Below are positions 27,321 through 40,964 of a stretch of DNA of 64,000 nt, piece by piece (the stretch's first letter is position 1; every line of letters begins with the position of its first letter). The translations under genes were made by a program, and so were the position numbers. The notes under the pieces are model-generated. The model searched no databases, was not told where the DNA came from, and saw only the letters and a program-made list of their open reading frames with translations. The stretch is from Halomonas sp. GT (GTDB lineage Bacteria > Pseudomonadota > Gammaproteobacteria > Pseudomonadales > Halomonadaceae), in assembly GCF_002082565.1 (NCBI RefSeq), contig NZ_CP020562.1, forward strand, positions 1,736,001 through 1,800,000, read 5' to 3'.

Positions 27321-28736
27321 ATGGAACTTGATCCCCTCGTGCTATCACGAATTCAGTTCGCCTTCGTGGTATCTTTTCATGCGATTTTTCCAGTTTTTAC
27401 CATCGGGCTGGCCTCTTATATAGCGCTACTCCATGGTCTTTTCTTTAAAACACAAAACCCTGCTTGGGACCGCCTTTCGCTGTTTTGGACAAAGGTGTTT
27501 GCGGTTGTCTTTGGCATGGGGGTAGTGTCCGGCATTGTCATGTCGTTTCAGTTTGGCACTAATTGGAGTAACTTCTCGCAAGCGGCGTCAAACTTTTTAG
27601 GCCCCGTATTAAGCTACGAAGTTGTAACAGCATTCTTCTTAGAAGCAGCTTTTCTGGGTGTACTTCTGTTCGGGCGCGGTAAAGTGCCTCAAGGTGTCCA
27701 CCTGTTTGCTGCCATCATGGTGGCGGTAGGCACTTTTATCTCTTCTTTCTGGATCTTGTCGGCAAACAGCTGGATGCATACGCCTGCTGGTGTGGAGTTG
27801 ATTGATAACCGCTTTCATGTGACTTCGTGGCTACAAGCAATTTTTAATCCGTCCTTTCCCTACCGCTTTGCTCATATGGCCATGGCGTCATTTTTAACTG
27901 GTGGTTTCGTGGTGGCTGGTGTAAGTGCTTGGTTCTTGCTTCGTGGCCGTGATCCAGAGGCTAACCGTCGGGCGCTGTCGATGTGTTTATGGTTACTATT
28001 ATTTCTCGCTCCGGCGCAGGCTGTGGTGGGTGATTTCCACGGTCTCAATACACTTGAGCATCAGCCAACAAAAGTTGCAGCAATGGAAGGCCATTGGGAA
28101 ACCTCAACGAACGTGCCACTCCTGCTGTTTGCAATTCCTGACCAGGAAGCACAGAAAAATCACTTTGAATTGGGCATTCCAAATCTAGCAAGCATTATCC
28201 TTACTCATTCACCCGAGGGTGAAATTCCTGGTATTACAGAAGTGGCGCCAAATGAGCAGCCACCAGTTCTTATTGTGTTCTGGGCATTTCGTGTGATGGT
28301 GGGAATAGGGTTGTTAATGATTGCCACTGCGCTGGTTGGTTTACTTATGCGGCGTAAAGGGCGGGTGTATCAGCATTCAGCCTACTTGAAAGCATTAGTC
28401 TGCATGATACCCATGCCTTTTGTTGCGGTGCTGGCAGGCTGGGTTGTCACTGAGTCTGGACGGGCGCCTTGGTTGGTATACGGCATTATGACTCATGCTG
28501 AAGGTTTAACGCCGTCACTTACTGGTCCAATGGCGCTGTTTACGTTGGTCGGCTATGTGCTGGTCTACGCAGTGGTGTTTTACGCTGGTATTTATTACCT
28601 CACACGCGTGGTGCGTAACGGTATGTTGCCTGAAGATGAGCGAGAAACTACGTCAGAAAACTTCAAGCGTCCGATGCGGCCCTTTTCAGCGGCGCATACG
28701 CCTTTTGATGAGGATGTTGACCCGGTGAGGAGCTAA
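27321..28736 (+). CDS. cydA: Cytochrome bd-type quinol oxidase subunit I (short Q-loop, CIO type)
   Basis: Haem-bearing subunit of the bd oxidase, which reduces O2 to water with quinol and does not pump protons. The 471 residues are shorter than the E. coli subunit (522), consistent with a short Q-loop and the cyanide-insensitive (CioA) branch. His20 in VSFHAIFPVFTIG is the conserved haem ligand. KVAAMEGHW holds the Q-loop Lys/Glu. The usual GRQPW motif reads GRAPW at 380-384. The ATG at 27321 follows GGAGAG. It heads cydA-cydB-cydD-cydC. Confidence 0.94.
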   Translation: MELDPLVLSRIQFAFVVSFHAIFPVFTIGLASYIALLHGLFFKTQNPAWDRLSLFWTKVFAVVFGMGVVSGIVMSFQFGTNWSNFSQAASNFLGPVLSYEVVTAFFLEAAFLGVLLFGRGKVPQGVHLFAAIMVAVGTFISSFWILSANSWMHTPAGVELIDNRFHVTSWLQAIFNPSFPYRFAHMAMASFLTGGFVVAGVSAWFLLRGRDPEANRRALSMCLWLLLFLAPAQAVVGDFHGLNTLEHQPTKVAAMEGHWETSTNVPLLLFAIPDQEAQKNHFELGIPNLASIILTHSPEGEIPGITEVAPNEQPPVLIVFWAFRVMVGIGLLMIATALVGLLMRRKGRVYQHSAYLKALVCMIPMPFVAVLAGWVVTESGRAPWLVYGIMTHAEGLTPSLTGPMALFTLVGYVLVYAVVFYAGIYYLTRVVRNGMLPEDERETTSENFKRPMRPFSAAHTPFDEDVDPVRS

Positions 28737-28738
28737 AC

Positions 28739-29740
28739 ATGGAAATGTTTGATTTAACGCTAATTTGGGCAGGCATTATTGGTTTTGGCATTATGATGTA
28801 TGTGCTGATGGACGGCTTTGATTTGGGGTTGGGAATACTTTATCCATTTGCCCCAGATGAAGATGCCCGTGACGTCATGATGAATTCTGTTGCGCCTATT
28901 TGGGATGGAAATGAAACATGGCTGGTGTTGGGGGGGGCGGGATTATTAGGTGCTTTTCCCTTGGTTTATTCGGTGTTTCTTCCAGCGCTCTATATTGGAG
29001 TGTTCTTAATGCTTGCGGGGCTTATTTTTCGCGGTGTTGCTTTCGAGTTCCGTTTTAAATCACATCGCAACCGTCGTTGGTGGAATCGTGCTTTTTGCTG
29101 GGGGTCGGCTGTTGCTGCTTTTGCCCAAGGCGCTGTAGTGGGTGCTTATATTCAAGGCTTCCAGGTTGAGGATTTTGTTTACACCGGTGGCGCCTTTGAC
29201 TGGTTGACGCCTTTTTCTGTCCTTACTGGGCTGGGGCTTATGGCTGGCTATGCACTGCTTGGGGCGACATGGCTCATCCTTAAATCTGAAGGGCATGTCC
29301 AAGATTGGGCTTACAAAATAACTCCTATCCTGCTGGCGCTTGTGCTGTGCGTGTTTTTAATAATTAGCGTGTGGACGCCATTTGTAAATCCACTAGTGTG
29401 GGAGCGCTGGTTTGGCCATCTTCAACTGATTTGGGTATTTCCAGCGCTTGCGCTGCTCAGCGCTTTCTTGGTTTATAGGTCAGTAAAACGTCGCGATGAG
29501 GGCATCCCCTTTATTGCTACTATCGGTATCTATGTTTTTACTTATATTGGCCTAATTGTCAGTAAATGGCCGGTTATAGTGCCGCCGGATTATACGCTTT
29601 GGGATGCTGCTTCAGCCCCTGAATCCCAGCTGTTTTTATTGATAGGTGTACTGTTTGTAATCCCTATCATATTGACTTATACAGCTTGGACGTATTGGGT
29701 TTTTCGTGGAAAGGTGAGAGTAGGTGAGGGGTATCACTAA
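28739..29740 (+). CDS. cydB: Cytochrome bd-type quinol oxidase subunit II
   Basis: Second subunit of the bd/CIO oxidase. The 333 residues form about eight or nine membrane helices. The N-terminal MDGFDLGLG and PIWDGNETWLVLGG stretches are the classic CydB signatures. It starts two bases after the cydA stop. No small CydX-like ORF follows; instead the cydD reading frame begins at or just inside its end. Confidence 0.95.
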   Translation: MEMFDLTLIWAGIIGFGIMMYVLMDGFDLGLGILYPFAPDEDARDVMMNSVAPIWDGNETWLVLGGAGLLGAFPLVYSVFLPALYIGVFLMLAGLIFRGVAFEFRFKSHRNRRWWNRAFCWGSAVAAFAQGAVVGAYIQGFQVEDFVYTGGAFDWLTPFSVLTGLGLMAGYALLGATWLILKSEGHVQDWAYKITPILLALVLCVFLIISVWTPFVNPLVWERWFGHLQLIWVFPALALLSAFLVYRSVKRRDEGIPFIATIGIYVFTYIGLIVSKWPVIVPPDYTLWDAASAPESQLFLLIGVLFVIPIILTYTAWTYWVFRGKVRVGEGYH

Positions 29741-29744
29741 CCCT

Positions 29745-31424
29745 ATGGCTACCTCTCAATCAGATCAGGTAATACCCTTAACTTCACGCTCGTGGCTGAA
29801 ATCGCTTGCTCGGCGTGAGCACAGAAAGCTCACGCTAGCCGCCATATACGGCGTTCTTGCTGGGGGGCTTACGGTTTTATTAGTGGTGGGGCTTGCGTGG
29901 TGCATTGACCAGCTTGTAATTCATAGCCGGTCACCGGCATCACTGACTTTTTTTTTCTTAGGGTTGATGGCAGTGGTGCTGTGTCGCTCACTCCTTCAAG
30001 CAATGTATGAAGCCAATAGCGCAGAGGCAAGTCTTCGTATTCGCCAGCATGCGCGAGAGGAGTTGTTAAATAAAGTGGCGACACTTGGGCCAGTTTGGCT
30101 TACTCGCCAACAAAGTGGAGCGATAGCGACCCAGGCGGTAGAGCATATTGAAGCGTTGGATGGTTATTTCGCACGTTTTTATCCTCAGATGAGGATTGTC
30201 GTCGCATTGCCTTTACTTATTCTTTGCATTGTTGGATGGCTGGACTACCTTGTGGCCATTTTTTTATTGCTTTCAGCACCCCTTATCCCGCTTTTTATGG
30301 CGTTGGTAGGCATGGGTGCTGAGCGTTTGAATCGTGATCAATTCATGGCCGTGTCGCGTTTGTCGGCTCACTTTGTAGATCGAGTCAGAGGGATGACGAC
30401 GCTCCAGTTGTTTGGCCATACCAAGTCAGCACAAAAAGATGTTTGGTATTCCACTGATGACTATCGACGACTGAGTATGCGCACGCTGCGTTTAGCGTTT
30501 TTATCATCAGCGGTGCTTGAGTTTTTTGCGTCCGTGGCGATTGCGGTTGTGGCCATGTATGTCGGTTTTGGTTTGCTTGGTTATATCGACTATGGGCCAT
30601 CGCCCTCTCTAACTCTCTTCACTGGGCTAGCCGTTTTATTGCTGGCGCCAGAGTTTTTTCAGCCTCTACGAACGCTATCCCAGCACTATCATGATCGCGC
30701 GGCAGCATTAGGTGCGGCTGAAAGTATCGTTACAATATTTAATGAGCCAACCCTAGTCCCTTCAGCCACTTTAGTGCCTCATTCTGAGAATACGATTATT
30801 GAACTCCGCGAGGCTGGTGTTGGGTATGAGGGGCGTGCCACGGTCTTGGCCAATCTGAGCGCTACCATCCGACATGGTGACGTGGTTGTTATCACTGGTG
30901 AATCAGGTAGTGGCAAATCATCCATCCTAGCTTTAATGGCTGGTTTTATGATGCCTAGTAGCGGTGAGTGCCGGTATCGTCACAGTGGCCAAGTCGCCTG
31001 GCTTGATCAAACGCCTTGCATTATTCAGGGAAGTCTTGCTGATAACCTGCGCTTAGCCGCTCCTGAGGCTGACCAAGCGTCAATGGTACGAGCATTGCAA
31101 CGGGCAGGGCTGGGTGAGCTGTTGTCCCAGCTACCTAATGGTCTGGAAAGTATGATAGGCGAGCGCGGTGTAGGTCTGTCTGGTGGCCAGGCGCAGCGCC
31201 TAACCCTGGCGCGTGTATACCTTAGTCAGGCGCAGCTTGTTTTGTTAGATGAGCCAACGGCTAGTCTAGACGCTCTTACTGAGAAGGCTGTCATTCAAGC
31301 ACTGTTAGATTGGGCAAAGGAAGGCCGTACGCTAGTTATTGCAACGCATCATCCTGCGGTGGTAACCGTTGCTAATCGTCACTTTATTTGTGAGGCCGGT
31401 CAGCTTATTGAGGCGACGGTATGA
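29745..31424 (+). CDS. cydD: CydD, thiol-reductant ABC exporter subunit
   Basis: With CydC it forms a heterodimeric ABC exporter needed for assembly of cytochrome bd (glutathione/cysteine export and haem interaction in E. coli). The 559 residues are an N-terminal six-helix membrane domain followed by an ATPase with Walker A GESGSGKSS, signature LSGGQAQRL and Walker B LVLLDEPTASLD. ATG 29745 is taken as start; an in-frame GTG at 29724, inside cydB, is possible. Its stop overlaps cydC by 4 bases. Confidence 0.93.
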   Translation: MATSQSDQVIPLTSRSWLKSLARREHRKLTLAAIYGVLAGGLTVLLVVGLAWCIDQLVIHSRSPASLTFFFLGLMAVVLCRSLLQAMYEANSAEASLRIRQHAREELLNKVATLGPVWLTRQQSGAIATQAVEHIEALDGYFARFYPQMRIVVALPLLILCIVGWLDYLVAIFLLLSAPLIPLFMALVGMGAERLNRDQFMAVSRLSAHFVDRVRGMTTLQLFGHTKSAQKDVWYSTDDYRRLSMRTLRLAFLSSAVLEFFASVAIAVVAMYVGFGLLGYIDYGPSPSLTLFTGLAVLLLAPEFFQPLRTLSQHYHDRAAALGAAESIVTIFNEPTLVPSATLVPHSENTIIELREAGVGYEGRATVLANLSATIRHGDVVVITGESGSGKSSILALMAGFMMPSSGECRYRHSGQVAWLDQTPCIIQGSLADNLRLAAPEADQASMVRALQRAGLGELLSQLPNGLESMIGERGVGLSGGQAQRLTLARVYLSQAQLVLLDEPTASLDALTEKAVIQALLDWAKEGRTLVIATHHPAVVTVANRHFICEAGQLIEATV

Positions 31425-33148
31425 AGCAGTTTTATCTTGATATGAAGCCATGGCTGCTCATAATGCTGCGCCGTCGTCAGCGCTTTTTTATAGGTGCATT
31501 ATTAGCGTTGGTAACGCTTTTGGCAGGTCTTGCACTGTTAGGGCTCTCTGGATGGTTTATTACCGCGTGTGCATTGGCTGGCATCGCGTTGGCGGCTGGG
31601 CTGCCCGTTACTTTGGATATTTATGTTCCTGGTGGCGGCATTCGCTTTTTTGCACTGCTGCGAACAGTGTCGCGCTACGCGGAGCGTCTTTATAACCACA
31701 ATACCGTACTAACATTGTTAGCTGATTTGCGTTACCGCGTGTTTGGCGATTTAACAAGGTTGAATGAAGCAACCCTTAAGCGCCGCCGTGCTAGTGAATG
31801 GCTAAGTCGCTTAACGTCGGATATTGATACGCTTGACAACCTGTATCTGCGATTGCTTATCCCTCCGTTAGTTGGGCTGCTGAGCATCCTGGTTGTATCT
31901 GGCTTTATCGCTATTTGGGTGCCAGTGTTGGGTGGTTTGATAGCCGCTGTGTTGAGCGTACTATGGTTTGTGGTGACGCTTGGTTATGCGTGGTTGGGGT
32001 TTGGTAATAGCCACCAGCAAGTTAGCGACCAAGAAGAGTTACGCCGTCTAGTGCTTGATCAAGTACAAGCGTCGGCTGAGCTAATGAGTTACCAGACCAA
32101 CCCTTGGTACCGTACACGGATTAATCAACACGAAGACCAAGCGCTAAGTAATCAGCGTCAGCTTGCTTATAAGTCGGCCATTGGCAATGCGTTAGTATTA
32201 GCGGTGACCGGTATGTTGTTGGTGGGCGTATTATGGCTGGGCAGCTTCATTGTAGAGGCTGGTCATGTGTCCGGGCCTATCATTGTTATGGCGGTTATCG
32301 CTGTGCTGGGTATAAATGAAGTATTCACTACGTTGCCTAACGCCTTTCTAAAAGTCGGTGCTAGCTATGGCGCTGCTCGGCGATTAAATGCACTGAGCAG
32401 CATAATAACTGAGGCGCCGTCGTTGGCCTTGCCTAATGCTTCTCGCGGGCATCCAGTGGCGTTTAATAAAGTTTCTTTTCGTTATCCCGACACAGCCTAT
32501 TCGGTGCTGTCTGATACTACATTTACCTTGCCTGCCGGAGAGCGAGCAGTAGTGACAGGTATCTCAGGGGCGGGCAAGTCAACGTTGGCTAACCTTATTG
32601 TGGGTAGAATATCGCCTTCAGAGGGGCAGGTTTACGTTGCCAGCTGTGCGCCTTCTAACGTTACTGTGGAAAGCCGTGCCAAGCATTTTGTTTTGCTCAC
32701 GCAGCAGATTGATCTTTTTGATGGATCGTTAGCGGCGAATCTTCGTATTGCGAACCCTGAGGCAAGCGATGACCAATTGTGGGAAGCACTCTCGCAAGTT
32801 GCTTTAGAGGATTGGGTAAAGGAGCAACCAAAGCAGCTTGAGACTCAAGTCGGTGAAAAGGGTCAGCAGCTCTCAGGCGGGCAAGCACGTAGAGTGGCAT
32901 TGGCTCGCCTTTTCTTGCGTGATCCAGCAGTAGTGCTGTTAGACGAACCTTTTGCTGGTGTGGATATGTTCACCGCTATGCATATTGCTAAATCTCTGAA
33001 CCATTGGCTCACTGGTCGAACAGCGATCTATTTTATTCACCAAGTAGAATATCCGTCGTTGCTGCCTGGTGTTAACTATCACTGGCGACTTGCTGAGGGG
33101 AAGTTAAATACGGATACTCTTGATAATGTTAGAAATAATTTATCCTAA
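31421..33148 (+). CDS. cydC: CydC, thiol-reductant ABC exporter subunit
   Basis: Partner of CydD. The 575 residues show the exporter membrane domain and an ATPase domain with Walker A GISGAGKST, signature LSGGQARRV and Walker B VVLLDEPFAGVD. The start ATG 31421 overlaps the cydD stop (ATGA), which indicates translational coupling. Having cydDC directly behind cydAB differs from E. coli, where they are separate, but is common elsewhere. Confidence 0.93.
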   Translation: MKQFYLDMKPWLLIMLRRRQRFFIGALLALVTLLAGLALLGLSGWFITACALAGIALAAGLPVTLDIYVPGGGIRFFALLRTVSRYAERLYNHNTVLTLLADLRYRVFGDLTRLNEATLKRRRASEWLSRLTSDIDTLDNLYLRLLIPPLVGLLSILVVSGFIAIWVPVLGGLIAAVLSVLWFVVTLGYAWLGFGNSHQQVSDQEELRRLVLDQVQASAELMSYQTNPWYRTRINQHEDQALSNQRQLAYKSAIGNALVLAVTGMLLVGVLWLGSFIVEAGHVSGPIIVMAVIAVLGINEVFTTLPNAFLKVGASYGAARRLNALSSIITEAPSLALPNASRGHPVAFNKVSFRYPDTAYSVLSDTTFTLPAGERAVVTGISGAGKSTLANLIVGRISPSEGQVYVASCAPSNVTVESRAKHFVLLTQQIDLFDGSLAANLRIANPEASDDQLWEALSQVALEDWVKEQPKQLETQVGEKGQQLSGGQARRVALARLFLRDPAVVLLDEPFAGVDMFTAMHIAKSLNHWLTGRTAIYFIHQVEYPSLLPGVNYHWRLAEGKLNTDTLDNVRNNLS

Positions 33149-33163
33149 TGACAGGAGTTTCGT

Positions 33164-34156
33164 ATGCATGAATTTCTTCTCCAGCTACCTAAGGTAGAGC
33201 TTCATTTGCATATCGAAGGCTCACTTGAGCCTGAGTTAATGTTTGAACTTGCCAAACGAAATGGTATTGAGCTTCCTTACGCTTCGGTCAAAGAGGCAAA
33301 AGCAGCTTATGAGTTTGATGACCTACAGGGATTCTTAAACCTTTATTACCAAGGCATGAATGTACTCCGCACAGAGCAGGATTTTTATGACTTGGCGATG
33401 GATTATTTCCAACGTGCTCGTGGTGAAGGGGTAGTGCATATTGATATGCATTTTGACCCTCAGGCCCATCTTCAGCGTGGCATTCCTCTTGAAGTTGTGA
33501 TGGCGGGATTGCTTCGTGCGAAAGAAGAAGCAGAGGCAGCGCTTGATCTGTCTGTTGGTATGATTATGGCTTTTTTGCGTGATCGTCCGGCTGAAGAAGC
33601 GCTCAGCGTGCTTGAAAACGCTGCTCCATATTGGAAGTTTTTAGATGCTATTGGTTTAGACAGCGCAGAGCGTGACAACCCCCCGGCAAAGTTTCAGGCG
33701 CTTTTTGCGCGAGCTAAAGAGATTGGCTTAGTGCGTGTTGCCCATGCTGGAGAAGAAGGGCCTGCCGAATATATCGCTGAAGCTCTGGATCTTCTCGATG
33801 TTCAGCGAATTGACCATGGGGTTCGCTGTCTCGAAAGTGACACAGTGGTTGAGCGGCTTAGAGAGCGTCAAATTGTACTAACTGTTTGCCCTCTTTCTAA
33901 TATCAGTTTAAAAGTGATTGATGATCTTCGACATCACCCTCTTCCTCAGTTGTTGAAAGAAAACCTCAAGGTGACGATTAGCTCTGACGATCCTGCTTAT
34001 TTTGGAGGTGGGTTGCTGACAAATCATGTTGCTTGTGCTGACGCGTTTGGCTGGGATGCTGATGTATTTCGCATGCTAAATCGTAATGCAATCGAAGAAG
34101 CTTTTGTTGATGAGCCTCGTCGCCAAGAGCTTTTGCTGCGCCTTGAGCAAGCATGA
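33164..34156 (+). CDS. Adenine deaminase (adenosine deaminase-like family)
   Basis: Predicted to deaminate adenine to hypoxanthine with a zinc-activated water. The 330 residues belong to the adenosine deaminase superfamily: ELHLHIEGSLEPE (metal His pair), HAGEEGP, RIDHGVR and SSDDPAYFGG. The FDPQ motif and GLDSAERDNPPAKF resemble the Pseudomonas-type adenine deaminases more than adenosine deaminases, so adenine is the more likely substrate. CAGGAG precedes the ATG. It follows cydC after 15 bp and may be read through from it. Confidence 0.85.
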   Translation: MHEFLLQLPKVELHLHIEGSLEPELMFELAKRNGIELPYASVKEAKAAYEFDDLQGFLNLYYQGMNVLRTEQDFYDLAMDYFQRARGEGVVHIDMHFDPQAHLQRGIPLEVVMAGLLRAKEEAEAALDLSVGMIMAFLRDRPAEEALSVLENAAPYWKFLDAIGLDSAERDNPPAKFQALFARAKEIGLVRVAHAGEEGPAEYIAEALDLLDVQRIDHGVRCLESDTVVERLRERQIVLTVCPLSNISLKVIDDLRHHPLPQLLKENLKVTISSDDPAYFGGGLLTNHVACADAFGWDADVFRMLNRNAIEEAFVDEPRRQELLLRLEQA

Positions 34157-34160
34157 AAGG

Positions 34161-34183
34161 ACCGCCGACTTCTGGTCGGCGGT
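34161..34183. terminator. Hairpin between convergent genes
   Basis: ACCGCCGAC (34161-34169) and GTCGGCGGT (34175-34183) form a perfect 9-bp stem with a 5-nt loop in the 34-bp gap between the adenine deaminase and the convergent peroxidase. The T-tracts are poor on both strands. A bidirectional terminator is the likely role. Confidence 0.6.
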
Positions 34184-34190
34184 GACTCAT

Positions 34191-35177
34191 TTAAGGAAGC
34201 GCAGGAACGTCAAATTCAGGCATTTCACCTGTTAGCGTGTGCAAGAAAGCCGTAATCTCATCTATCGTTGTGGTATCAAATTCACGCCCTAGCATCTCCT
34301 GTCCCATGACTGCGACAGCTTCCTCTAGTGTTTGTGTTGCGCCGTTATTCATATAGGGGTAAGTGACAGCCACATTGCGAAGGGTGGGTGTACGGAATCG
34401 GTATTTATCACTCTCTTCACCGGTGACAATATAGCGTCCCAGGTCTGTAGAGCCAGGTACCTGAATAGCATGAAATTGACTATCGGTTAAATTAGGGCCG
34501 CGGTGGCAGGCAATACAACCATTATCGACAAACGCGACCATTCCATTTTTTGCTTGCTCGCTAATGGCATTCATGTCGCCTTGTAAGTAACGGTCAAAAG
34601 GCGCATTCGGGGTATTAAGCGTCCGTTGAAACACGGCGAGTGCTTTTCCAAGGTTTTCTGCATTAATAGGATCTTCTTGGTTTGGGTAAGCCTCCGCGAA
34701 CTTATCTTGATAAAGCTCAAATTCCGCAAGCCGTTCTAGCGCGTGATCAAGCTGCATGGCCATTTCGACATCGGCTTCGATGGGTCCTAATGCTTGTCCC
34801 TCGAGATCGGGTTCGCGCCCATCCCAGAATTGTGCATTTAAAAATCCGCTGTTCAATACAGTCGGTGTGTTGCGTTCGCCAATTTGTCCGTTATGGCCCA
34901 CTGCCCTGGGGATGCGGTCAGACCAGCCTAGCGCAGGGTTATGGCAGGTGGCACAGCTAATGACTCCGCTTGCAGAAATGCGTGGTTCAAAAAATAGCAT
35001 ATTGCCTAGCTCTACTTTCTCATCTGTTTGAGAGTTTTCAGCAGGTAATGGTGGCAGGTGGGGCAGTGGTTCAAAACGAAGGCGATAATTCTCCATATCA
35101 TCATCGGCCAGCGTCATATTTGAAGCTATCAGTAATGCAGCTCCTGCTAAATAAACTGGGCTCTTAAACGATTGCAT
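34191..35177 (-). CDS. Di-haem cytochrome c peroxidase family protein
   Basis: Periplasmic di-haem protein of the bacterial cytochrome c peroxidase/MauG superfamily, expected to reduce H2O2 with electrons from c-type cytochromes. The 328 residues start with a cleavable signal peptide (cleavage probably after TLADD region). Two c-haem motifs are visible, CATCH in the first third and CIACH near the middle. MauG-type oxidative roles cannot be excluded. The ATG at 35177 has GGAGGGG upstream. It is divergent from the rrn operon. Confidence 0.9.
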   Translation of the reverse strand: MQSFKSPVYLAGAALLIASNMTLADDDMENYRLRFEPLPHLPPLPAENSQTDEKVELGNMLFFEPRISASGVISCATCHNPALGWSDRIPRAVGHNGQIGERNTPTVLNSGFLNAQFWDGREPDLEGQALGPIEADVEMAMQLDHALERLAEFELYQDKFAEAYPNQEDPINAENLGKALAVFQRTLNTPNAPFDRYLQGDMNAISEQAKNGMVAFVDNGCIACHRGPNLTDSQFHAIQVPGSTDLGRYIVTGEESDKYRFRTPTLRNVAVTYPYMNNGATQTLEEAVAVMGQEMLGREFDTTTIDEITAFLHTLTGEMPEFDVPALP

Positions 35178-35346
35178 ATTATCCCCCTCCAGATTGCTGT
35201 TAAGTGTCGTGCTTTTTGTATTGTATGAGCACTCTTGAAATGCTAGCGCCAGTTTAGAAAGAAGGGGGAGAAAGAGGCTTGCGCTAGGTCAATTTTAGAA
35301 TCGATCCTTTTTGCTCATTTTACTCATCAGAAAGGATAAAAAAGTG

Positions 35347-35374
35347 TTGACGAATAAATAGAAATGAGTAGAAT
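35347..35374 (+). promoter_or_regulatory. rrn operon promoter
   Basis: TTGACG (35347-35352), a 16-bp spacer and TAGAAT (35369-35374) make a good sigma70 promoter. An A-rich stretch just upstream (about 35335-35344) could be an UP element, and the GC-rich discriminator after the -10 suits stringent control. The rest of the 35178-35346 gap shows nothing I can name. Confidence 0.75.
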
Positions 35375-35407
35375 ACGCCCCACATCGAACGGCAACGCCA
35401 GTCGATA

Positions 35408-35420
35408 GCTCTTTAATAAT
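35408..35420 (+). promoter_or_regulatory. boxA antitermination element in the rrn leader
   Basis: GCTCTTTAATAAT matches the ribosomal boxA consensus GCTCTTTAACAAT with one change. It is placed between the promoter and 16S, where NusB/NusE-dependent antitermination assembles. Confidence 0.75.
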
Positions 35421-35451
35421 TTGATCAGGTAATTCATGTGGGCGCTTGCCG
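35421..35451 (+). other. Left arm of the 16S RNase III processing stem
   Basis: This 31-nt stretch is nearly the exact reverse complement of 37139-37170 (one bulge and a few mismatches). The two arms bracket 16S and would form the long duplex cut by RNase III to release pre-16S. Confidence 0.85.
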
Positions 35452-35586
35452 ATGAGGTGATAAATCACCAAATATCAAGGCAAGCGGTCATGACAATGTA
35501 AATTGAAATGAATTCGTTTGAACCTTGAGCCAAGTTTGATGCGCTTTTGTTGCCTTCGGGTGACGAGTAAGTATCACAATGATTTT

Positions 35587-37119
<1,533 letters not shown>

Positions 37120-37138
37120 AACGATGCATCATCCCTCG

Positions 37139-37170
37139 CGGTAAGCGCTCACAATGAATTACCTGATCAG
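37139..37170 (+). other. Right arm of the 16S RNase III processing stem
   Basis: Pairs with 35421-35451 as described there. It begins 19 bases after the 16S 3' end. Confidence 0.85.
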
Positions 37171-37206
37171 ATAATAGAGCAAACGGTTTACGCACGATCC
37201 CCTCTT

Positions 37207-37283
<77 letters not shown>

Positions 37284-37394
37284 AATTCCTGTGATACTGC
37301 ATTAAAATGCTCCTCGTATAGCAGGCTATACGTCGTTGCATTTTGCCTTGTCTCACAGAAATTAATGGCAAGAGGTTAGGTCGGCCAAAAAAAT

Positions 37395-37470
37395 GGGGCC
37401 ATAGCTCAGCTGGGAGAGCGCCTGCCTTGCACGCAGGAGGTCAGCGGTTCGATCCCGCTTGGCTCCACCA
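37395..37470 (+). tRNA. tRNA-Ala (TGC anticodon)
   Basis: 76 nt with encoded CCA. Acceptor arm GGGGCCA/TGGCTCC includes one G-T pair, the anticodon loop is CTTGCAC, and the T loop is GTTCGATCC. It is the second spacer tRNA, about 230 bp before 23S. Confidence 0.98.
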
Positions 37471-37567
37471 TTATGTTGTACGTTACCCACCGTTTGTTGA
37501 TGTTTTGTGACCACTGATAAGTCAAGCGCAGCGATTGCGTTGTCTTATCACTGTTCATCGAACAGTC

Positions 37568-37580
37568 GCTCTTTAACAAT
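37568..37580 (+). promoter_or_regulatory. boxA element upstream of 23S
   Basis: GCTCTTTAACAAT is an exact match to the ribosomal boxA, in the spacer ahead of 23S, where a second antitermination site is usual. Its last bases run into the left arm of the 23S processing stem. Confidence 0.8.
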
Positions 37581-37597
37581 GTATATCATGCTGACAT
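37578..37597 (+). other. Left arm of the 23S RNase III processing stem
   Basis: This 20-nt stretch is complementary to 40730-40750 with a single-base bulge. The arms bracket the 23S gene. Confidence 0.8.
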
Positions 37598-37700
37598 AAA
37601 CGCTTCTTTGAAGTGTTTATACGTAATTGTTTTGTGATACGTCTCAAGCGTATCCGGCAATCGTTATCATTGCGAGACACCAGACTCCTTCGGGTTATAG

Positions 37701-40594
<2,894 letters not shown>

Positions 40595-40729
40595 ATAACA
40601 CCCAAGGGGTCTGGTCGCAGTGATAACGAGACGAGTGTGAAGACACTCAGAGAACCGGATACGCGAATCAAGCCCAACGTGACACACGAAGGACTTGAGA
40701 CGAAAGAGACGCCACAAAACATCAGTAAC

Positions 40730-40750
40730 ATGTTCAGCATGATATACATT
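40730..40750 (+). other. Right arm of the 23S RNase III processing stem
   Basis: Complementary to 37578-37597. It ends 8 bases before the 5S gene. Confidence 0.8.
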
Positions 40751-40758
40751 AAAAGTTA

Positions 40759-40878
40759 CGCCTGACGACCATAGCACGCGTGAACCACCTGATCCCATGC
40801 CGAACTCAGAAGTGAAACCGCTTAGCGCCGATGGTAGTGTGGGGTCTCCCCATGCGAGAGTAGGTCATCGTCAGGCAC
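40759..40878 (+). rRNA. rrf: 5S ribosomal RNA
   Basis: About 120 nt. The ends GCCTGACG and CGTCAGGC pair to form helix I. The core CCCATGCCGAACTCAGAAG and GATGGTAGTGTGGGGT is typical. Ends were placed from the E. coli gene and could shift by a base or two. Confidence 0.95.
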
Positions 40879-40887
40879 TTATACCGC

Positions 40888-40920
40888 AAAAAACCCAGCC
40901 CATCGGCTGGGTTTTTTGTT
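40888..40920 (+). terminator. rrn operon terminator
   Basis: A stem AACCCAGCC/GGCTGGGTT with a CATC loop, flanked by an A run and followed by six T, lies 10 bases past 5S. It is a textbook intrinsic terminator. Confidence 0.92.
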
Positions 40921-40964
40921 TGTGCGGAAGAAAATCAATTAGGGACGTTCCCAAGTCACCGCAC

